Assembly (NCBI RefSeq): GCF_025813715.1
Contig: NZ_CP107532.1
Span: 4,870,001-4,934,000, forward strand
Direction of reading: 5' to 3'
Origin: Methylobacterium sp. FF17
Lineage (GTDB): Bacteria > Pseudomonadota > Alphaproteobacteria > Rhizobiales > Beijerinckiaceae
Length of the DNA stretch: 64,000 nucleotides
Shown one piece after another: positions 46,629 through 57,691 of this stretch (within the stretch, counting starts at the first letter, position 1; each line of letters opens with the position of its first letter). A program made the translations under genes and the position numbers. The notes under the pieces are model-generated. The model made no database searches, was not told where the DNA came from, and saw nothing but the letters and a program-made list of their open reading frames with translations.

Positions 46629-47741
46629 ATGTCCCTCCTGAACGATCTCACCGGGGCCGGTCCGGGCCTGAGCCCGCGCGCCGTCGTCCTCCGGCTCGGC
46701 GCCATCGGGGCCCTCGTGGCCGGCAGCGCGGGCGCCTTCGCCTATGCCGGCGGCTGGCTCTCGCCGGGGACCCTCACCCAGGCACGGATCGTCGACCGCT
46801 TCGAGGCGGTGAACGGCCCGCATCCGGGGTTCCGGCGCAACCACGCCAAGGGGCTCTGCCTCGCCGGCCGCTTCGAGGGCAATGGCCGGGGGGAACGCCT
46901 GTCGAAGGCCTCGCTGTTCGGCCCGGGCGCGGTCACGCCGGTCACCGGGCGCATCGCGCTGGCGGGCGGGCAGCCCTACGCGGCGGATGCGGCCACGACG
47001 GTGCGCAGCCTCGCGCTGCGGTTCCGTCTTCCCGACGGCGAAGAATGGCGCACCGGCAACAACGACATCCCGGTCTTCCCCGTCCGCAGCCCGGAGGCGT
47101 TCTACGCGCAGCTCCTCGCCGCCAAGCCCGACCCGGCGACGGGCAAGCCCGATCCCGAGGCGCTGAAGGCCTTCTTCGCCGCGAACCCCGAGAGCGCGCG
47201 GGCGGCGGCTCTCATCAAGGCGCGGACGATCACCTCCGGCTTCGCCGACGACACCTTCCGGAGCCTCAACGCCTTCCGGTTCGTCGCGGCGGACGGCACG
47301 CGAACGCCCGTGCGCTGGGCCCTCGTGCCGGAGCAGGCCGCCACGCCGGAGAGCCCGGCGCAGGCCGCCCGCCCGGACAAGAACGGTCTGTTCGAGGATT
47401 TCGAGGCTGCGCTCCGCCGGGCGCCCGTGCGCTGGCGCCTCGTCGTCACCCTCGGCGAAGCGGGCGATCCCACGGCGGACGCGACGCGTCCCTGGCCGGC
47501 CGAGCGGCCGAGCCTCGACGTCGGCAGCGTGATCGTCACCGCAACCGAAGCGGAGGCCGATGGCAATTGCCGCGACGTCAACTTCGACCCCCTCGTCCTC
47601 CCCTCCGGCATCGAGGGATCCGACGATCCGCTGCTCAGCGCCCGCTCGGCGGCCTATGCGCAGTCCTTCACGCGGCGCGCCGGCGAGCCGAAGGCGCCGA
47701 GCGCCGTCCACGACACCCCCACCCGAGGAGCCGGATTGTGA
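46629..47741 (+). CDS. Catalase-related peroxidase (SrpA-like)
   Basis: The 370-residue protein has an N-terminal membrane helix (about 20-45), then a shortened catalase core. FEAVNGPHPGFRRNHAKGLCLAG contains the probable distal histidine; SLALRFRLPDGEEWRTGNNDIPVFPV and DDTFRSLNAFRFV follow. It is much smaller than normal catalases, as in SrpA-type peroxidases, and the helix places it in the periplasm. It is 9 bp after the anti-sigma gene and 4 bp overlapped with cytochrome b561, a likely electron donor. Confidence 0.87.
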   Translation: MSLLNDLTGAGPGLSPRAVVLRLGAIGALVAGSAGAFAYAGGWLSPGTLTQARIVDRFEAVNGPHPGFRRNHAKGLCLAGRFEGNGRGERLSKASLFGPGAVTPVTGRIALAGGQPYAADAATTVRSLALRFRLPDGEEWRTGNNDIPVFPVRSPEAFYAQLLAAKPDPATGKPDPEALKAFFAANPESARAAALIKARTITSGFADDTFRSLNAFRFVAADGTRTPVRWALVPEQAATPESPAQAARPDKNGLFEDFEAALRRAPVRWRLVVTLGEAGDPTADATRPWPAERPSLDVGSVIVTATEAEADGNCRDVNFDPLVLPSGIEGSDDPLLSARSAAYAQSFTRRAGEPKAPSAVHDTPTRGAGL

Positions 47742-48286
47742 GCCAGACCGCACGCTTCAACCGACCGGCCCGGCTGCTGCACTGGACCATGGCGGGCCTG
47801 ATCCTCGCCATGCTGTTCATCGGTGTCGCGATGGTGACCTCGGTGGCGCACTATCACACCCTGGTCGCGCTGCACCGGCCCCTCGGCATCGGAATCCTGG
47901 TTCTCGCGGTGCTGCGCCTCGTCAACCGCTGGCGCCATCCGCCGCCGGACCTGCCGTCGGACCTTCCGGCCTGGCAGCGGCAGGCGGCCCACGCCTCGCA
48001 CATCCTGCTCTACGGTCTGATGCTCGCGCTGCCGCTGGTCGGATGGGCGATGCTCTCGGCGGCCGGCTATCCGATCGGGCTCGCCGGCGCCCTGGTGCTG
48101 CCGCCGATCCTGCCACGCGATCCCGCCCTCTACGCGTGGCTGCGTCCGCTCCACACGGTCCTGGCCTATGCCCTGTTCGGCCTCATCCTCGCCCATCTCG
48201 GCGCCGCCCTGATGCACGGGCTGATCCGCCGGGACGGGGTGTTCTCCAGCATGGCCTTGCGCGCGACGGCGTCTCGGCTCCGCTGA
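47738..48286 (+). CDS. Cytochrome b561
   Basis: The 182-residue membrane protein has four helices with histidines placed for two b haems: ARLLHWTMAGL, VALHRPLGIG, HASHILLYGLMLALPLVGWAM and LRPLHTVLAYALFGLILAHLGAAL. It can move electrons from quinol to the periplasmic peroxidase encoded just upstream. It starts with GTG at 47738 overlapping that gene. Confidence 0.9.
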   Translation: MSQTARFNRPARLLHWTMAGLILAMLFIGVAMVTSVAHYHTLVALHRPLGIGILVLAVLRLVNRWRHPPPDLPSDLPAWQRQAAHASHILLYGLMLALPLVGWAMLSAAGYPIGLAGALVLPPILPRDPALYAWLRPLHTVLAYALFGLILAHLGAALMHGLIRRDGVFSSMALRATASRLR

Positions 48287-48289
48287 CCC

Positions 48290-48943
48290 CTAACCCGTGC
48301 GGGTCTCGATCTCGCCGTCCAGCTGTCTGTTGAGCCGCTCGTCGATCGCCTCCGCACGGGCGACGGCGGAGCGGGTCCGGAAGCGCTCGACATATCGCAG
48401 CAATTCGAGGTTCGGCGGCACGAGCTTGAAGCCCGTGGTCCAGCCGAGCGCCGTCGCCCAGAGGATATCGGCCGCCGTGAACCGCTTGCCGAACAGGTAG
48501 GGCCCCTTGCGAAGCTGCGCCGTCAGCATCTCCATCACGGCGTCGTAGCTGCCGTAAGGCGACATCGCCGGAGGCCCCGGATCGCGCTTCATGGCGTGAT
48601 CGACGATCGCGGGTTCGAAGGCGGAGCCGTAGAGGACGAGCCAGCGCAGGTAAGGTCCGCGCAGAGGGTCGTCGAGCGCGGGGGCGAGCTTCGCCTCGGG
48701 ATAGAGGTCGGCGAGATAGATGACGATCGCCGCCTGCTCGGTCACGACCACGTCGCCATGGACGATGGCCGGCACCTTGCCGAGCGGATTGACGGACAGG
48801 AAGGCGGGCGCGCGCTGCTCCCCGGCCTTCGTGTCGAGCGTGCGCAGCTCGTAATCCGCCCCGAGTTCTTCCAGGAGGGTGAGAATGCCCGACGAGCGCG
48901 TGCGCGGCGCGTGGTAGAGGGTGATGCGGCGGGGATTGGTCAC
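48290..48943 (-). CDS. Glutathione S-transferase family protein
   Basis: The 217-residue protein has the thioredoxin-like N-terminal domain (ITLYHAPRTRSSGILTLLEELG; NPLGKVPAIVHGDVVVTEQAAIVIYLAD, with the cis-Pro and the Glu/Gln pair that bind glutathione) and a helical C-terminal domain (GPYLFGKRFTAADILWATAL). GTG 48943 is the preferred start; it has a GGAG ahead of it and begins directly at the fold. It is convergent with cytochrome b561, with 3 bp between the stops. Confidence 0.9.
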   Translation of the reverse strand: MTNPRRITLYHAPRTRSSGILTLLEELGADYELRTLDTKAGEQRAPAFLSVNPLGKVPAIVHGDVVVTEQAAIVIYLADLYPEAKLAPALDDPLRGPYLRWLVLYGSAFEPAIVDHAMKRDPGPPAMSPYGSYDAVMEMLTAQLRKGPYLFGKRFTAADILWATALGWTTGFKLVPPNLELLRYVERFRTRSAVARAEAIDERLNRQLDGEIETRTG

Positions 48944-49211
48944 GGACAACTCCGTCGTGGGAGAATGCTTGCGTCGTCGATCAGGGACGTCCCGGCGGAT
49001 GGCCGGCCGACTCGCGGACGGTCGGCCCCACCTGCCGGGCCGGCACGCCCCGGGCCGACGAGGGTCTCGGACGGCGCGCAACGGACGCGGCGGCGCGCGC
49101 ACGGCTCGGCGTTCCCTGGGGCATCATCACGGGCCTCTTCGTTCGGGACGCTGCGTGCCGGGCGTGGCGACCGTCCCTGTTCGTCGTCGTCGCGGACATG
49201 AATACATGCGG

Positions 49212-49236
49212 CGCCCGTTCCTGCACAGGACGGGCG
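49212..49236. terminator. Hairpin directly after the HD protein gene
   Basis: CGCCCGTTCCTG and CAGGACGGGCG pair with a single bulged T and a very short loop. The hairpin lies 3 bp beyond the stop of the minus-strand gene ending at 49240. No T run follows. The rest of 48944-49239 shows no convincing gene. Confidence 0.5.
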
Positions 49237-49239
49237 GTG

Positions 49240-49917
49240 CTAAGCGTGCCCGCCACATCCGCATCCCGGCGCATGCGTGCCGCCCGGCCAGCGCGAGGCC
49301 CGGATCACGCTGCAGAAGTTGCCGCGGCGGACGCTCGGGTCCTTGTCGGCGATGACGTCGGCCTTGACGTTGCCGAAGGTGGTGTCCGGCTTGTGCCGGA
49401 TGCCGTCGTAGAAGGCCTGGATGATGTCTTCCTTGAAGTCCGGGGTGCGCGGGAAGGCGGAGACCACAGCCTCGCGCTCGACATCGGAATACGCGCCGTA
49501 GGTCAGGCCCAGCACGTCCATCTCGACGCCCGCGGTGACGAGGGCGACCACCGGATGCATGTGGGCCGGGATGCCGGGGGTCGTGTGCAGGGCGATGGCG
49601 GTCCAGACCGTGTAGACGTCCGCCTCCGGCACCCCGTGCGCCGTCAGGAAGTCCCGGGCCGCATTGGCGCCGTCGACCTCGAAGCGCTCGTCCGGGCTGC
49701 TGTGATCCGGCATCAGCCCGACGTCATGGAACATGGCGCCGGCATAGAGAAGCTCACGGTCGAAGCTGAGGCCGCGCTGAACGCCGGCCAGGGCCCCGAA
49801 CTGGTAGACCCGGCTCGAGTGATTGAAGAGCAGTTCGGTCTCGGTGTCCCGGACGAACTCCGTGACGGCTCGCGCCAGCCTGCTGTCGGGGATGGCGGCG
49901 TCGGAACTGATGGTCAT
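49240..49917 (-). CDS. HD-domain hydrolase of the cyanamide hydratase type
   Basis: The 225-residue protein has FNHSSRVYQFGALAG, ELLYAGAMFHDVGLMPDHSS and ERFEVDGANAARDFL. This HD metal site and its context resemble cyanamide hydratases (Cah/DDI2), which add water to cyanamide to give urea. A C-terminal tail is rich in Cys/Gly/His (GCGCGGHA). The gene is divergent from a GlxA-like regulator 123 bp away. The cyanamide substrate is inferred from similarity and from the nearby cyanate, nitrile and urea genes; other small-molecule hydrolysis is possible. Confidence 0.75.
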   Translation of the reverse strand: MTISSDAAIPDSRLARAVTEFVRDTETELLFNHSSRVYQFGALAGVQRGLSFDRELLYAGAMFHDVGLMPDHSSPDERFEVDGANAARDFLTAHGVPEADVYTVWTAIALHTTPGIPAHMHPVVALVTAGVEMDVLGLTYGAYSDVEREAVVSAFPRTPDFKEDIIQAFYDGIRHKPDTTFGNVKADVIADKDPSVRRGNFCSVIRASRWPGGTHAPGCGCGGHA

Positions 49918-50040
49918 GGCGGGAAGTCCTTTGCGTCGTCTGCCCCGATGGGGTACGAACCCTGCGCCTTGGCATCAATCGTCGTCGTCGGGCGTTTTCT
50001 GCCATCGACCGGGCGCGAACGGACAGACGGGAGTGTGGCG

Positions 50041-51018
50041 ATGGCGCGCAGCGTTGCGGTGCTCGCAATGCCGGGAGTGCAACTCCTCGACGTCGCCGGC
50101 CCACTCGATGTCTTCGCGGAGGCGAACGTGCAGGCGGGCGCGACGGTCTACGCGCTGTCCATCGTGGGGCTCGGTCCGGGGCCGATCGAGACGTCGTCCG
50201 GTCGCCGCCTGCTCGCCGACTGCATCGTGGAGGCGGATGGTCCGGCCGCCTTCGACACCCTTCTGGTCGCGGGCGCGCCTCACCTGCACGGACTGGAGCC
50301 GGACGAGGCCCTGTGCCGCTGGCTCGCCTCGGCCGCGACCGGCTGCCGGCGCTACGGCTCGGTCTGCAGCGGAGCGTTCCTGCTCGGGCAGGCGGGCCTC
50401 CTGAGGGGTCGACGGGTCACGACCCATTGGGCCGTGGCGGACGCGCTCGCCGAACGCTATCCCGAGGCCTCGGTCGATGCCGATGCGATCTGCATCTTCG
50501 ACGGTCCCCTCCGGACCGCAGCCGGGGTCACCGCGGGGCTCGACCTGGCCCTCGCGCTGGTCGAGGAGGACCTCGGCTCGGAGATCGCCCGCAAGGTCGC
50601 CGCGCAACTCGTGATGTTCTTCAAGCGCGGGGGCGGGCAACTTCAGTTCGGCCGGCGCGGCGTCGGGGCGCTGGCCAGCCGATCGGCCCTCCAGGAAGCC
50701 CAGCGCTGGGTGGCGGCGCATCCGGCGGAGGACCACGGCGTCGCGAAGCTGGCCGCGCGCACCGGCATGAGCCCGCGCAACTTCGCGCGCCTCTTTCGGG
50801 CCGAGACCGGGCTGACGCCGGCCGCCTATGTGGAGAACGTCCGGATCGAGGCGGCCCGTCGCCTTCTCGAGGATGGTCGGGCTGCCCCCAAGCAGGTGGC
50901 GGGCGCCTGCGGATTCAAGGACAGCGACACCCTCCGGCGGGCCTTCCAGCGCCGCATGGGCCTGACCCCGGCCGAGTATCAACGCCGCCACGCCTCGCCG
51001 TATCGATCGGAGGACTGA
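50041..51018 (+). CDS. GlxA-family AraC-type regulator (DJ-1/PfpI plus HTH)
   Basis: The 325-residue protein has an N-terminal DJ-1/PfpI-like domain (VAVLAMPGVQLLDVAGPLDVF; YGSVCSGAFLLGQAG with the nucleophile-elbow Cys). An AraC double helix-turn-helix occupies about 220-320 (VAKLAARTGMSPRNFARLFR; QVAGACGFKDSDTLRRAFQRRMG). It probably controls the divergent HD hydrolase gene. The longer open frame upstream runs through the opposite gene, so ATG 50041 was taken. Confidence 0.9.
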   Translation: MARSVAVLAMPGVQLLDVAGPLDVFAEANVQAGATVYALSIVGLGPGPIETSSGRRLLADCIVEADGPAAFDTLLVAGAPHLHGLEPDEALCRWLASAATGCRRYGSVCSGAFLLGQAGLLRGRRVTTHWAVADALAERYPEASVDADAICIFDGPLRTAAGVTAGLDLALALVEEDLGSEIARKVAAQLVMFFKRGGGQLQFGRRGVGALASRSALQEAQRWVAAHPAEDHGVAKLAARTGMSPRNFARLFRAETGLTPAAYVENVRIEAARRLLEDGRAAPKQVAGACGFKDSDTLRRAFQRRMGLTPAEYQRRHASPYRSED

Positions 51019-51283
51019 CCACGCGGACCGGGTCTCGCTGACCCCGACCGATGGTCCGGGCCGGTGAGGGGATGGCCGCCGCGCCGGCAGACCCGGAATC
51101 CGTCCGGCTCGTCGAGCTCCGGTGTCACCGCCACCGGGGCCGAACCGACACGTCTCGCCTCGTGCCGAGTACCGGTGGGTCGAGGACGGTCGCGCCGCTG
51201 ACGAGGGGTTTCCGTTCGCCCGGCTCCAGTCTCCGAGGGGGCGACGTCGAAGGACGCACGATGACCGGAAACGTCTCCGATCC

Positions 51284-53182
<1,899 letters not shown>

Positions 53183-53209
53183 CTCGCTGGCCAAGCCGAC
53201 CCCCAACGC

Positions 53210-53258
53210 CACGAAATTTCGTGATCCTGCTACGAGTTGTCGTATTACACGAGATCTC
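53210..53258. promoter_or_regulatory. Cluster of palindromes upstream of the sigma-54 promoter (enhancer candidate)
   Basis: Three dyads lie in 49 bp: CACGAAATTTCGTG (53210-53223), TACGA-GTTG-TCGTA (53231-53244) and GAGATCTC (53251-53258). They sit about 60-110 bp upstream of the -24 element, the usual place for activator binding sites, and the first shares ACGA/TCGT half-sites with the second. The stretch is A/T-rich for this genome. Confidence 0.55.
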
Positions 53259-53319
53259 ATGGTTTCGTCGTTGCGGCATAAGAGCCTGACAGTAAAAGTC
53301 TTTCGTCGGTATCGAGAAT

Positions 53320-53335
53320 TGGCAGGGCGCTTGCA
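53320..53335 (+). promoter_or_regulatory. Sigma-54 (-24/-12) promoter of the cyanate operon
   Basis: TGGCAGGGCGCTTGCA matches the consensus TGGCACG-N4-TTGCA at all positions but one, with exact spacing. It lies about 38 bp before the ATG at 53373 and next to a divergent gene for a GAFTGA-type activator. Sigma-54 control fits a nitrogen-limitation or substrate-induced operon. Confidence 0.85.
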
Positions 53336-53372
53336 GAGGTCGGTGCAGATATCGCCGCGACGCGAGGACCCC

Positions 53373-54731
53373 ATGGCCCTGTTCGACAATCCCTTCGACG
53401 CCAAGCGACGCCTGTTGCGCGGCGGCTGCACCTGCGGCGCCCATGGGAGCCAGGCCGAGCACGAGGCGGCGCTTTCCGGCGATGCCGAGATCCAGCGGGT
53501 GGTGGACGGCGCCGTGATGCGTGCGCTGTTCCCGCATGACGCGCAGCGTCGGGCCTTCCTGCGCAGCGTCGGCGCGGCCACCGCGATGGCGGCCGTCAGC
53601 CAGTTCTTCCCGACGAAGTTCGCGGCCGAGGCCTTCGCGGCGGCGGGCGCGCCGGAGAAGAAGGACCTCAAGGTCGGCTTCATCCCGATCACCTGTGCCA
53701 CGCCGATCATCATGGCCAAACCCATGGGCTTCTACGAGAAGCAGGGCCTGAACGTCGACGTGGTCAAGACCGCCGGCTGGGCGGTGATTCGCGACAAGAC
53801 CCTGAACAAGGAATACGACGCCGCGCACATGCTGGCGCCGATGCCGATCGCCATCTCGCTCGGCGTCGGCTCGAACCCGACGCCTTACACGGCGGCCGCG
53901 ATCGAGAACGTCAACGGCCAGGCGATCACGCTCGCCATGAAGCACAAGGACCGGCGCGACCCGAAGGATTGGAAGGGCTTCAAGCTCGCGGTGCCGTTCG
54001 ATTACTCGATGCACAATTACCTGTTGCGCTACTACCTGGCCGAGGCCGGCATCGACCCCGACACCGACGTGCAGATCCGCGCCGTGCCGCCGCCGGACAT
54101 GGTCGCCAACCTCCGGGCCGACAACATCGACGGCTTCCTGGCGCCGGACCCGGTCAACCAGCGCGCGGTCTACGACGGGGTCGGCTTCATCCACATCCTG
54201 TCGAAGGACATCTGGGACCGGCACCCGTGCTGCGCCTTCGCCGCGTCGAACGACTTCATCACGCAGACGCCGAACACCTACGCCGCGCTCCTGCGCGCGA
54301 TCATCGAAGCGACCGCCTATGCCTCCAAGGCCGAGAACCGCAAGGAGATCGCCGCCCAGATCGCGCCGGCGAACTACCTCAACCAGCCGGTGACGGTGGT
54401 GGAGCAGGTGCTCACCGGGACCTTCGCGGACGGACTGGGCAACGTGAAGAAGGTGCCCGACCGCGTCGATTTCGACCCGTTCCCGTGGTCCTCTTTCGCG
54501 GTCTGGATCATGACGCAGATGCAGCGCTGGGGGCAGGTGAAAGGCGAGGTCGACTACAAGGCCGTGGCCGAGAAGGTCTTCCTGGCGACCGATGCGGCCA
54601 AGCTCATGCGCCAGGAGGGCCAGACCCCGCCGACGACCACGAGCAAGACCTTCTCGGTCATGGGCAAGATCTTCGATCCGGATAAGCCGAAGGAATACCT
54701 CGACTCGTTCAAGATCCGGAAGGCCGGCTGA
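53373..54731 (+). CDS. Cyanate/nitrate-type ABC transporter substrate-binding protein
   Basis: The 452-residue protein is of the CmpA/NrtA/CynA class. An unusually long N-terminus ([19 protein letters not shown]) precedes a Tat-like signal ([21 protein letters not shown], about residues 65-85). The binding fold follows ([38 protein letters not shown]). GAGGA precedes ATG 53373. Cyanase three genes downstream makes cyanate the likely ligand, with nitrate or bicarbonate as alternatives. Confidence 0.85.
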   Translation: MALFDNPFDAKRRLLRGGCTCGAHGSQAEHEAALSGDAEIQRVVDGAVMRALFPHDAQRRAFLRSVGAATAMAAVSQFFPTKFAAEAFAAAGAPEKKDLKVGFIPITCATPIIMAKPMGFYEKQGLNVDVVKTAGWAVIRDKTLNKEYDAAHMLAPMPIAISLGVGSNPTPYTAAAIENVNGQAITLAMKHKDRRDPKDWKGFKLAVPFDYSMHNYLLRYYLAEAGIDPDTDVQIRAVPPPDMVANLRADNIDGFLAPDPVNQRAVYDGVGFIHILSKDIWDRHPCCAFAASNDFITQTPNTYAALLRAIIEATAYASKAENRKEIAAQIAPANYLNQPVTVVEQVLTGTFADGLGNVKKVPDRVDFDPFPWSSFAVWIMTQMQRWGQVKGEVDYKAVAEKVFLATDAAKLMRQEGQTPPTTTSKTFSVMGKIFDPDKPKEYLDSFKIRKAG

Positions 54732-54734
54732 ACC

Positions 54735-55574
54735 ATGGCCCGCAGCCTCGGCCTACGGGCAGCCCTGCTGTCGCTCGCGCTGCTGGTCGGCTTCCTGCTC
54801 ATCTGGCAGGTCGCGGTCAGCGGCACGGCCAAAACGCAGGTCATGGACCCCGAATACGCCGCCCTGATGGGGCAGGCCGCCACCACCGGCAAATCGGCGA
54901 TGCCGGGGCCGCTCGATGTCGGCGCCACGATCTGGAAGCACCTCAAGGACCCGTTCTACGATCGCGGGCCCAACGACAAGGGGCTCGGCATCCAGCTCGC
55001 CTACTCGATCGGCCGCGTGGCGCTCGGCTACCTGCTGGCGGTGATCGTCGCGATTCCGGTGGGCTTCCTCATCGGCATGTCGCCACTGATGGGGCGCGCC
55101 CTCGATCCGTTCATCCAGCTCCTCAAGCCGGTCTCGCCTTTGGCGTGGATGCCGCTCGCGCTCTACACGATCAAGGATTCCGGGCTGTCGGCGATCTTCG
55201 TGATCTTCATCTGCTCGCTCTGGCCGATGCTGATCAACACCGCCTTCGGTGTTTCGGGCACGCGCAAGGAATGGCTGAACGTCGCCCGCACCCTGGAGGT
55301 CGGGCCGCTCCGCCGCGCCCTCACGGTGATCCTTCCGGCCGCCGCGCCGACGATCCTGACGGGCATGCGGATCTCGATCGGAATCGCTTGGCTGGTCATC
55401 GTCGCCGCCGAGATGCTCGTGGGCGGAACCGGCATCGGATACTTCGTCTGGAACGAGTGGAACAACCTCTCGATCAACAACGTGATCGTCTCGATCCTCG
55501 TCATCGGCCTCGTCGGCATGATCCTCGACCAGGTTCTGGCCCGCGCCCAGCGCCTCGTGACCTTCCCGGATTGA
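54735..55574 (+). CDS. Cyanate/nitrate-type ABC transporter permease
   Basis: The 279-residue protein has about six helices and the family EAA region (TRKEWLNVARTLEVGPLRRAL, then ILPAAAPTILTGMRISIGIAW). It follows the binding protein by 3 bp. The periplasmic loop after helix 1 (about 30-85) is longer than in TauC-type permeases, as in NrtB/CynB. Confidence 0.9.
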   Translation: MARSLGLRAALLSLALLVGFLLIWQVAVSGTAKTQVMDPEYAALMGQAATTGKSAMPGPLDVGATIWKHLKDPFYDRGPNDKGLGIQLAYSIGRVALGYLLAVIVAIPVGFLIGMSPLMGRALDPFIQLLKPVSPLAWMPLALYTIKDSGLSAIFVIFICSLWPMLINTAFGVSGTRKEWLNVARTLEVGPLRRALTVILPAAAPTILTGMRISIGIAWLVIVAAEMLVGGTGIGYFVWNEWNNLSINNVIVSILVIGLVGMILDQVLARAQRLVTFPD

Positions 55575-55578
55575 GGCG

Positions 55579-56568
55579 ATGAGCATCGTTCCTGTCCGCG
55601 GGCGCGAGCCGGCCGTCAGCGTTTCAGCCCAGATCTCCGCAAAGAACGCCGGGACCCGCCCCATGTCGGACGACAAATTCATCTCGATCGAGGGGATCGC
55701 CCGGCGCTATCCGGCTCCTGGCGGCACCACCAGCACCGTGTTCGAGGACATGTGGCTGCCGATGCGCCGCGGTGAGTTCGTGTGCATGATCGGGCATTCG
55801 GGCTGCGGCAAGACCACGGTGTTGAACATCCTGGCCGGTCTCGAAGCCCCCACCGAGGGCGTGGTCATCGCCGCGGGCGAGGCGATCGAGGGCACCAGCC
55901 TCGACCGCGCGGTCATCTTCCAGGGGCACGCCCTGCTGCCCTGGCGCACGGTGCTCGGCAACGTCGCCTACGCGGTGTCGTCGCGCTGGCGGAACGCCTC
56001 AAAGGCCGATGTCGAGGCGCGGGCGCGCAAGGCGATCCGGACGGTGGGCCTGGCCGGCTCCGAGCACAAGCGCCCCTCCGAACTGTCCGGCGGCATGAAG
56101 CAGCGCGTCGGTATCGCCCGCGCCCTGTCGATCGAGCCGAAGATCCTGCTGATGGACGAGCCGTTCTCGGCCCTCGACGCCCTCACGCGCGGCACCCTGC
56201 AGGACGAGGTCCGGCGCATCTGCATCGAGACCGGGCAGACCGTGTTCATGATCACCCACGACGTCGACGAGTCGATCTATCTCGCCGATCGCATCGTGCT
56301 GATGACCAACGGGCCGATGGCGAAGGTCGCGGAGATCGTCGAGAACCCGCTGCCCAAGCACCGCGACCGGACGCAGCTTCACCACGCGCCCGGGTACTAC
56401 GCCCTGCGCAACCACCTGATGGACTTCCTCGTCACGCGCTCGAAGACGCTGCGGGATGCGATGCCGGCCGGCTACGACCAGCGCAATCCGCCTGTGGTGC
56501 GCCCGAGCTTGAGCGACGCGGATGCCGCGGCGATCACGTCGCCCGAGCCGGTCGGGAAGCGCGCCTGA
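55579..56568 (+). CDS. Cyanate/nitrate-type ABC transporter ATPase
   Basis: The 329-residue ATPase has Walker A IGHSGCGKTT, Q-loop FQGHALLPW, signature LSGGMKQRV, Walker B ILLMDEPFSALD and MITHDVDES. The C-terminal extension (HHAPGYYALRNHLMDFLV) is typical of NrtD/CynD. GAGG lies just ahead of ATG 55579; ATG 55663 is a weaker choice. Confidence 0.92.
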   Translation: MSIVPVRGREPAVSVSAQISAKNAGTRPMSDDKFISIEGIARRYPAPGGTTSTVFEDMWLPMRRGEFVCMIGHSGCGKTTVLNILAGLEAPTEGVVIAAGEAIEGTSLDRAVIFQGHALLPWRTVLGNVAYAVSSRWRNASKADVEARARKAIRTVGLAGSEHKRPSELSGGMKQRVGIARALSIEPKILLMDEPFSALDALTRGTLQDEVRRICIETGQTVFMITHDVDESIYLADRIVLMTNGPMAKVAEIVENPLPKHRDRTQLHHAPGYYALRNHLMDFLVTRSKTLRDAMPAGYDQRNPPVVRPSLSDADAAAITSPEPVGKRA

Positions 56569-56596
56569 TTCCTTTCAACACCAAGGATGCAACACC

Positions 56597-57085
56597 ATGA
56601 AGCGTGAAGACCTCACCGAGAAGCTCCTCGACATCAAGCGGGAGAAGGGCTGGACCTGGAAGTATATCCAGGAGGAGATCGGCGGCCTCTCGCCGATCCT
56701 CATCACCGCCGCCTGCATGGGCCAGATGAAGCTGCCGAAGGCCCAGGCCGCGAAGGCCGCCGCGCTGTTCGGCCTCTCGCAATCCGAGGAGCGGATGCTC
56801 AACGAGGCGCCCTATCGCGGCTCCATCCCGCAGATGCCGCCGACCGATCCGCTGATCTACCGCTTCTACGAGCTCGTCATGGTCTACGGCACCACCTGGA
56901 AGGAACTGATCCAGGAGGATTTCGGCGACGGCATCATGTCGGCGATCGACTTCAACATGACCATGGAGCGCGAGCCCAACAACAAGGGCGACCGCGTCAA
57001 GATGAGCATGTCGGGCAAGTTCCTGCCGTACAAGTACTACGACGCCGAGGACGGGGTGCCGGAGTATGGTTTCAAGGAAAGCTAG
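56597..57085 (+). CDS. cynS: Cyanate hydratase (cyanase)
   Basis: Cyanase turns cyanate and bicarbonate into ammonia and CO2. The 162-residue protein has the N-terminal helical domain (LDIKREKGWTWKYIQEEIGG) and the active-site region IYRFYELVMVYG with R89 and E92, plus S115 in GDGIMSAIDF. The spacing 3 and 23 equals that of R96-E99-S122 in E. coli. It closes the sigma-54-driven transport operon, so imported cyanate is used as a nitrogen source or detoxified. Confidence 0.96.
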   Translation: MKREDLTEKLLDIKREKGWTWKYIQEEIGGLSPILITAACMGQMKLPKAQAAKAAALFGLSQSEERMLNEAPYRGSIPQMPPTDPLIYRFYELVMVYGTTWKELIQEDFGDGIMSAIDFNMTMEREPNNKGDRVKMSMSGKFLPYKYYDAEDGVPEYGFKES

Positions 57086-57125
57086 CCGCTGCGTGTCGTG
57101 ATCCCGGCATGATGTGAGATCCGTC

Positions 57126-57139
57126 GAGACGCGCGTCTC
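57126..57139. terminator. 14-bp perfect palindrome after cynS
   Basis: GAGACGCGCGTCTC lies 41 bp beyond the cynS stop and could form a short stem, though with no loop bases and no T run. It may end the transcript or bind a protein. The rest of 57086-57319 shows no gene. Confidence 0.3.
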
Positions 57140-57319
57140 AAGGTCATGCGCTCGACCCGGTTCTCTGCGGAGGCATCGCCCGAAGCCGATGCTTTCGGAG
57201 AGAACGCGGAACTGCGCCCGCGTCCCTGTCCCGTCCGCATCGCGGGCCGCGAATTCGAAAGTCAGAGGGGTCGATGCCGCGAGCGCCGGCCTGTTGCCCT
57301 CACGCGCATCGTCCTTCGA

Positions 57320-57691
57320 TCATCGGTTCGCCGTCCTGAGAAAGGCGTAGCGACCGACCGAGGCATGGCTGCCCCTGAAGGGGATCGGCGTCATGGCCGA
57401 AGCAGGCATCAGGCTCGGCGTCTGGCGTGCCGGGACGCTCTCGGGCGGAGCCGATGCCAGCAGCGCTTGCCGGAGGGCCGTGACCTCGGTGCGCAGCCGC
57501 GCGTTCTCGCGCTCGATCTCACCGAGGCGCGCGACACCGGCCGGCGGCAGTCCGCCGAAGCGTCGGCGCCAGCGGTAGAATGTGCCGACGGAGACGTGGG
57601 CGGCCGCGCAGATGGCCGCGATCGCGGTTCCGCTCTCGGCCTCCCGCAGGAGGAAGGCGATCTCTTGGTCGGTATGTCGGGATCGACGCAT
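57320..57691 (-). CDS. Solitary IS3-type transposase OrfA (HTH_Tnp_1), likely remnant
   Basis: From ATG 57691 the 123-residue protein starts MRRSRHTDQEIAFLLREAES. A helix-turn-helix (AAICAAAHVSVGTFYRWRRRFGGL) and a leucine-zipper-like coil (RLGEIERENARLRTEVTALRQALL) match OrfA of IS3-family elements. No OrfB (DDE) reading frame or clear terminal inverted repeats lie nearby. The C-terminal 35 residues are unlike OrfA. It may be a decayed insertion or a domesticated DNA-binding protein between the cyanase and urea transport operons. Confidence 0.7.
   Translation of the reverse strand: MRRSRHTDQEIAFLLREAESGTAIAAICAAAHVSVGTFYRWRRRFGGLPPAGVARLGEIERENARLRTEVTALRQALLASAPPESVPARQTPSLMPASAMTPIPFRGSHASVGRYAFLRTANR

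Noticed and set aside
48981..49274. Minus-strand frame of 97 codons between the GST and HD genes
   Set aside because: No ribosome site or domain, it overlaps the 3' end of the HD gene, and it is Arg/Ala/Pro-rich like other shadow frames.
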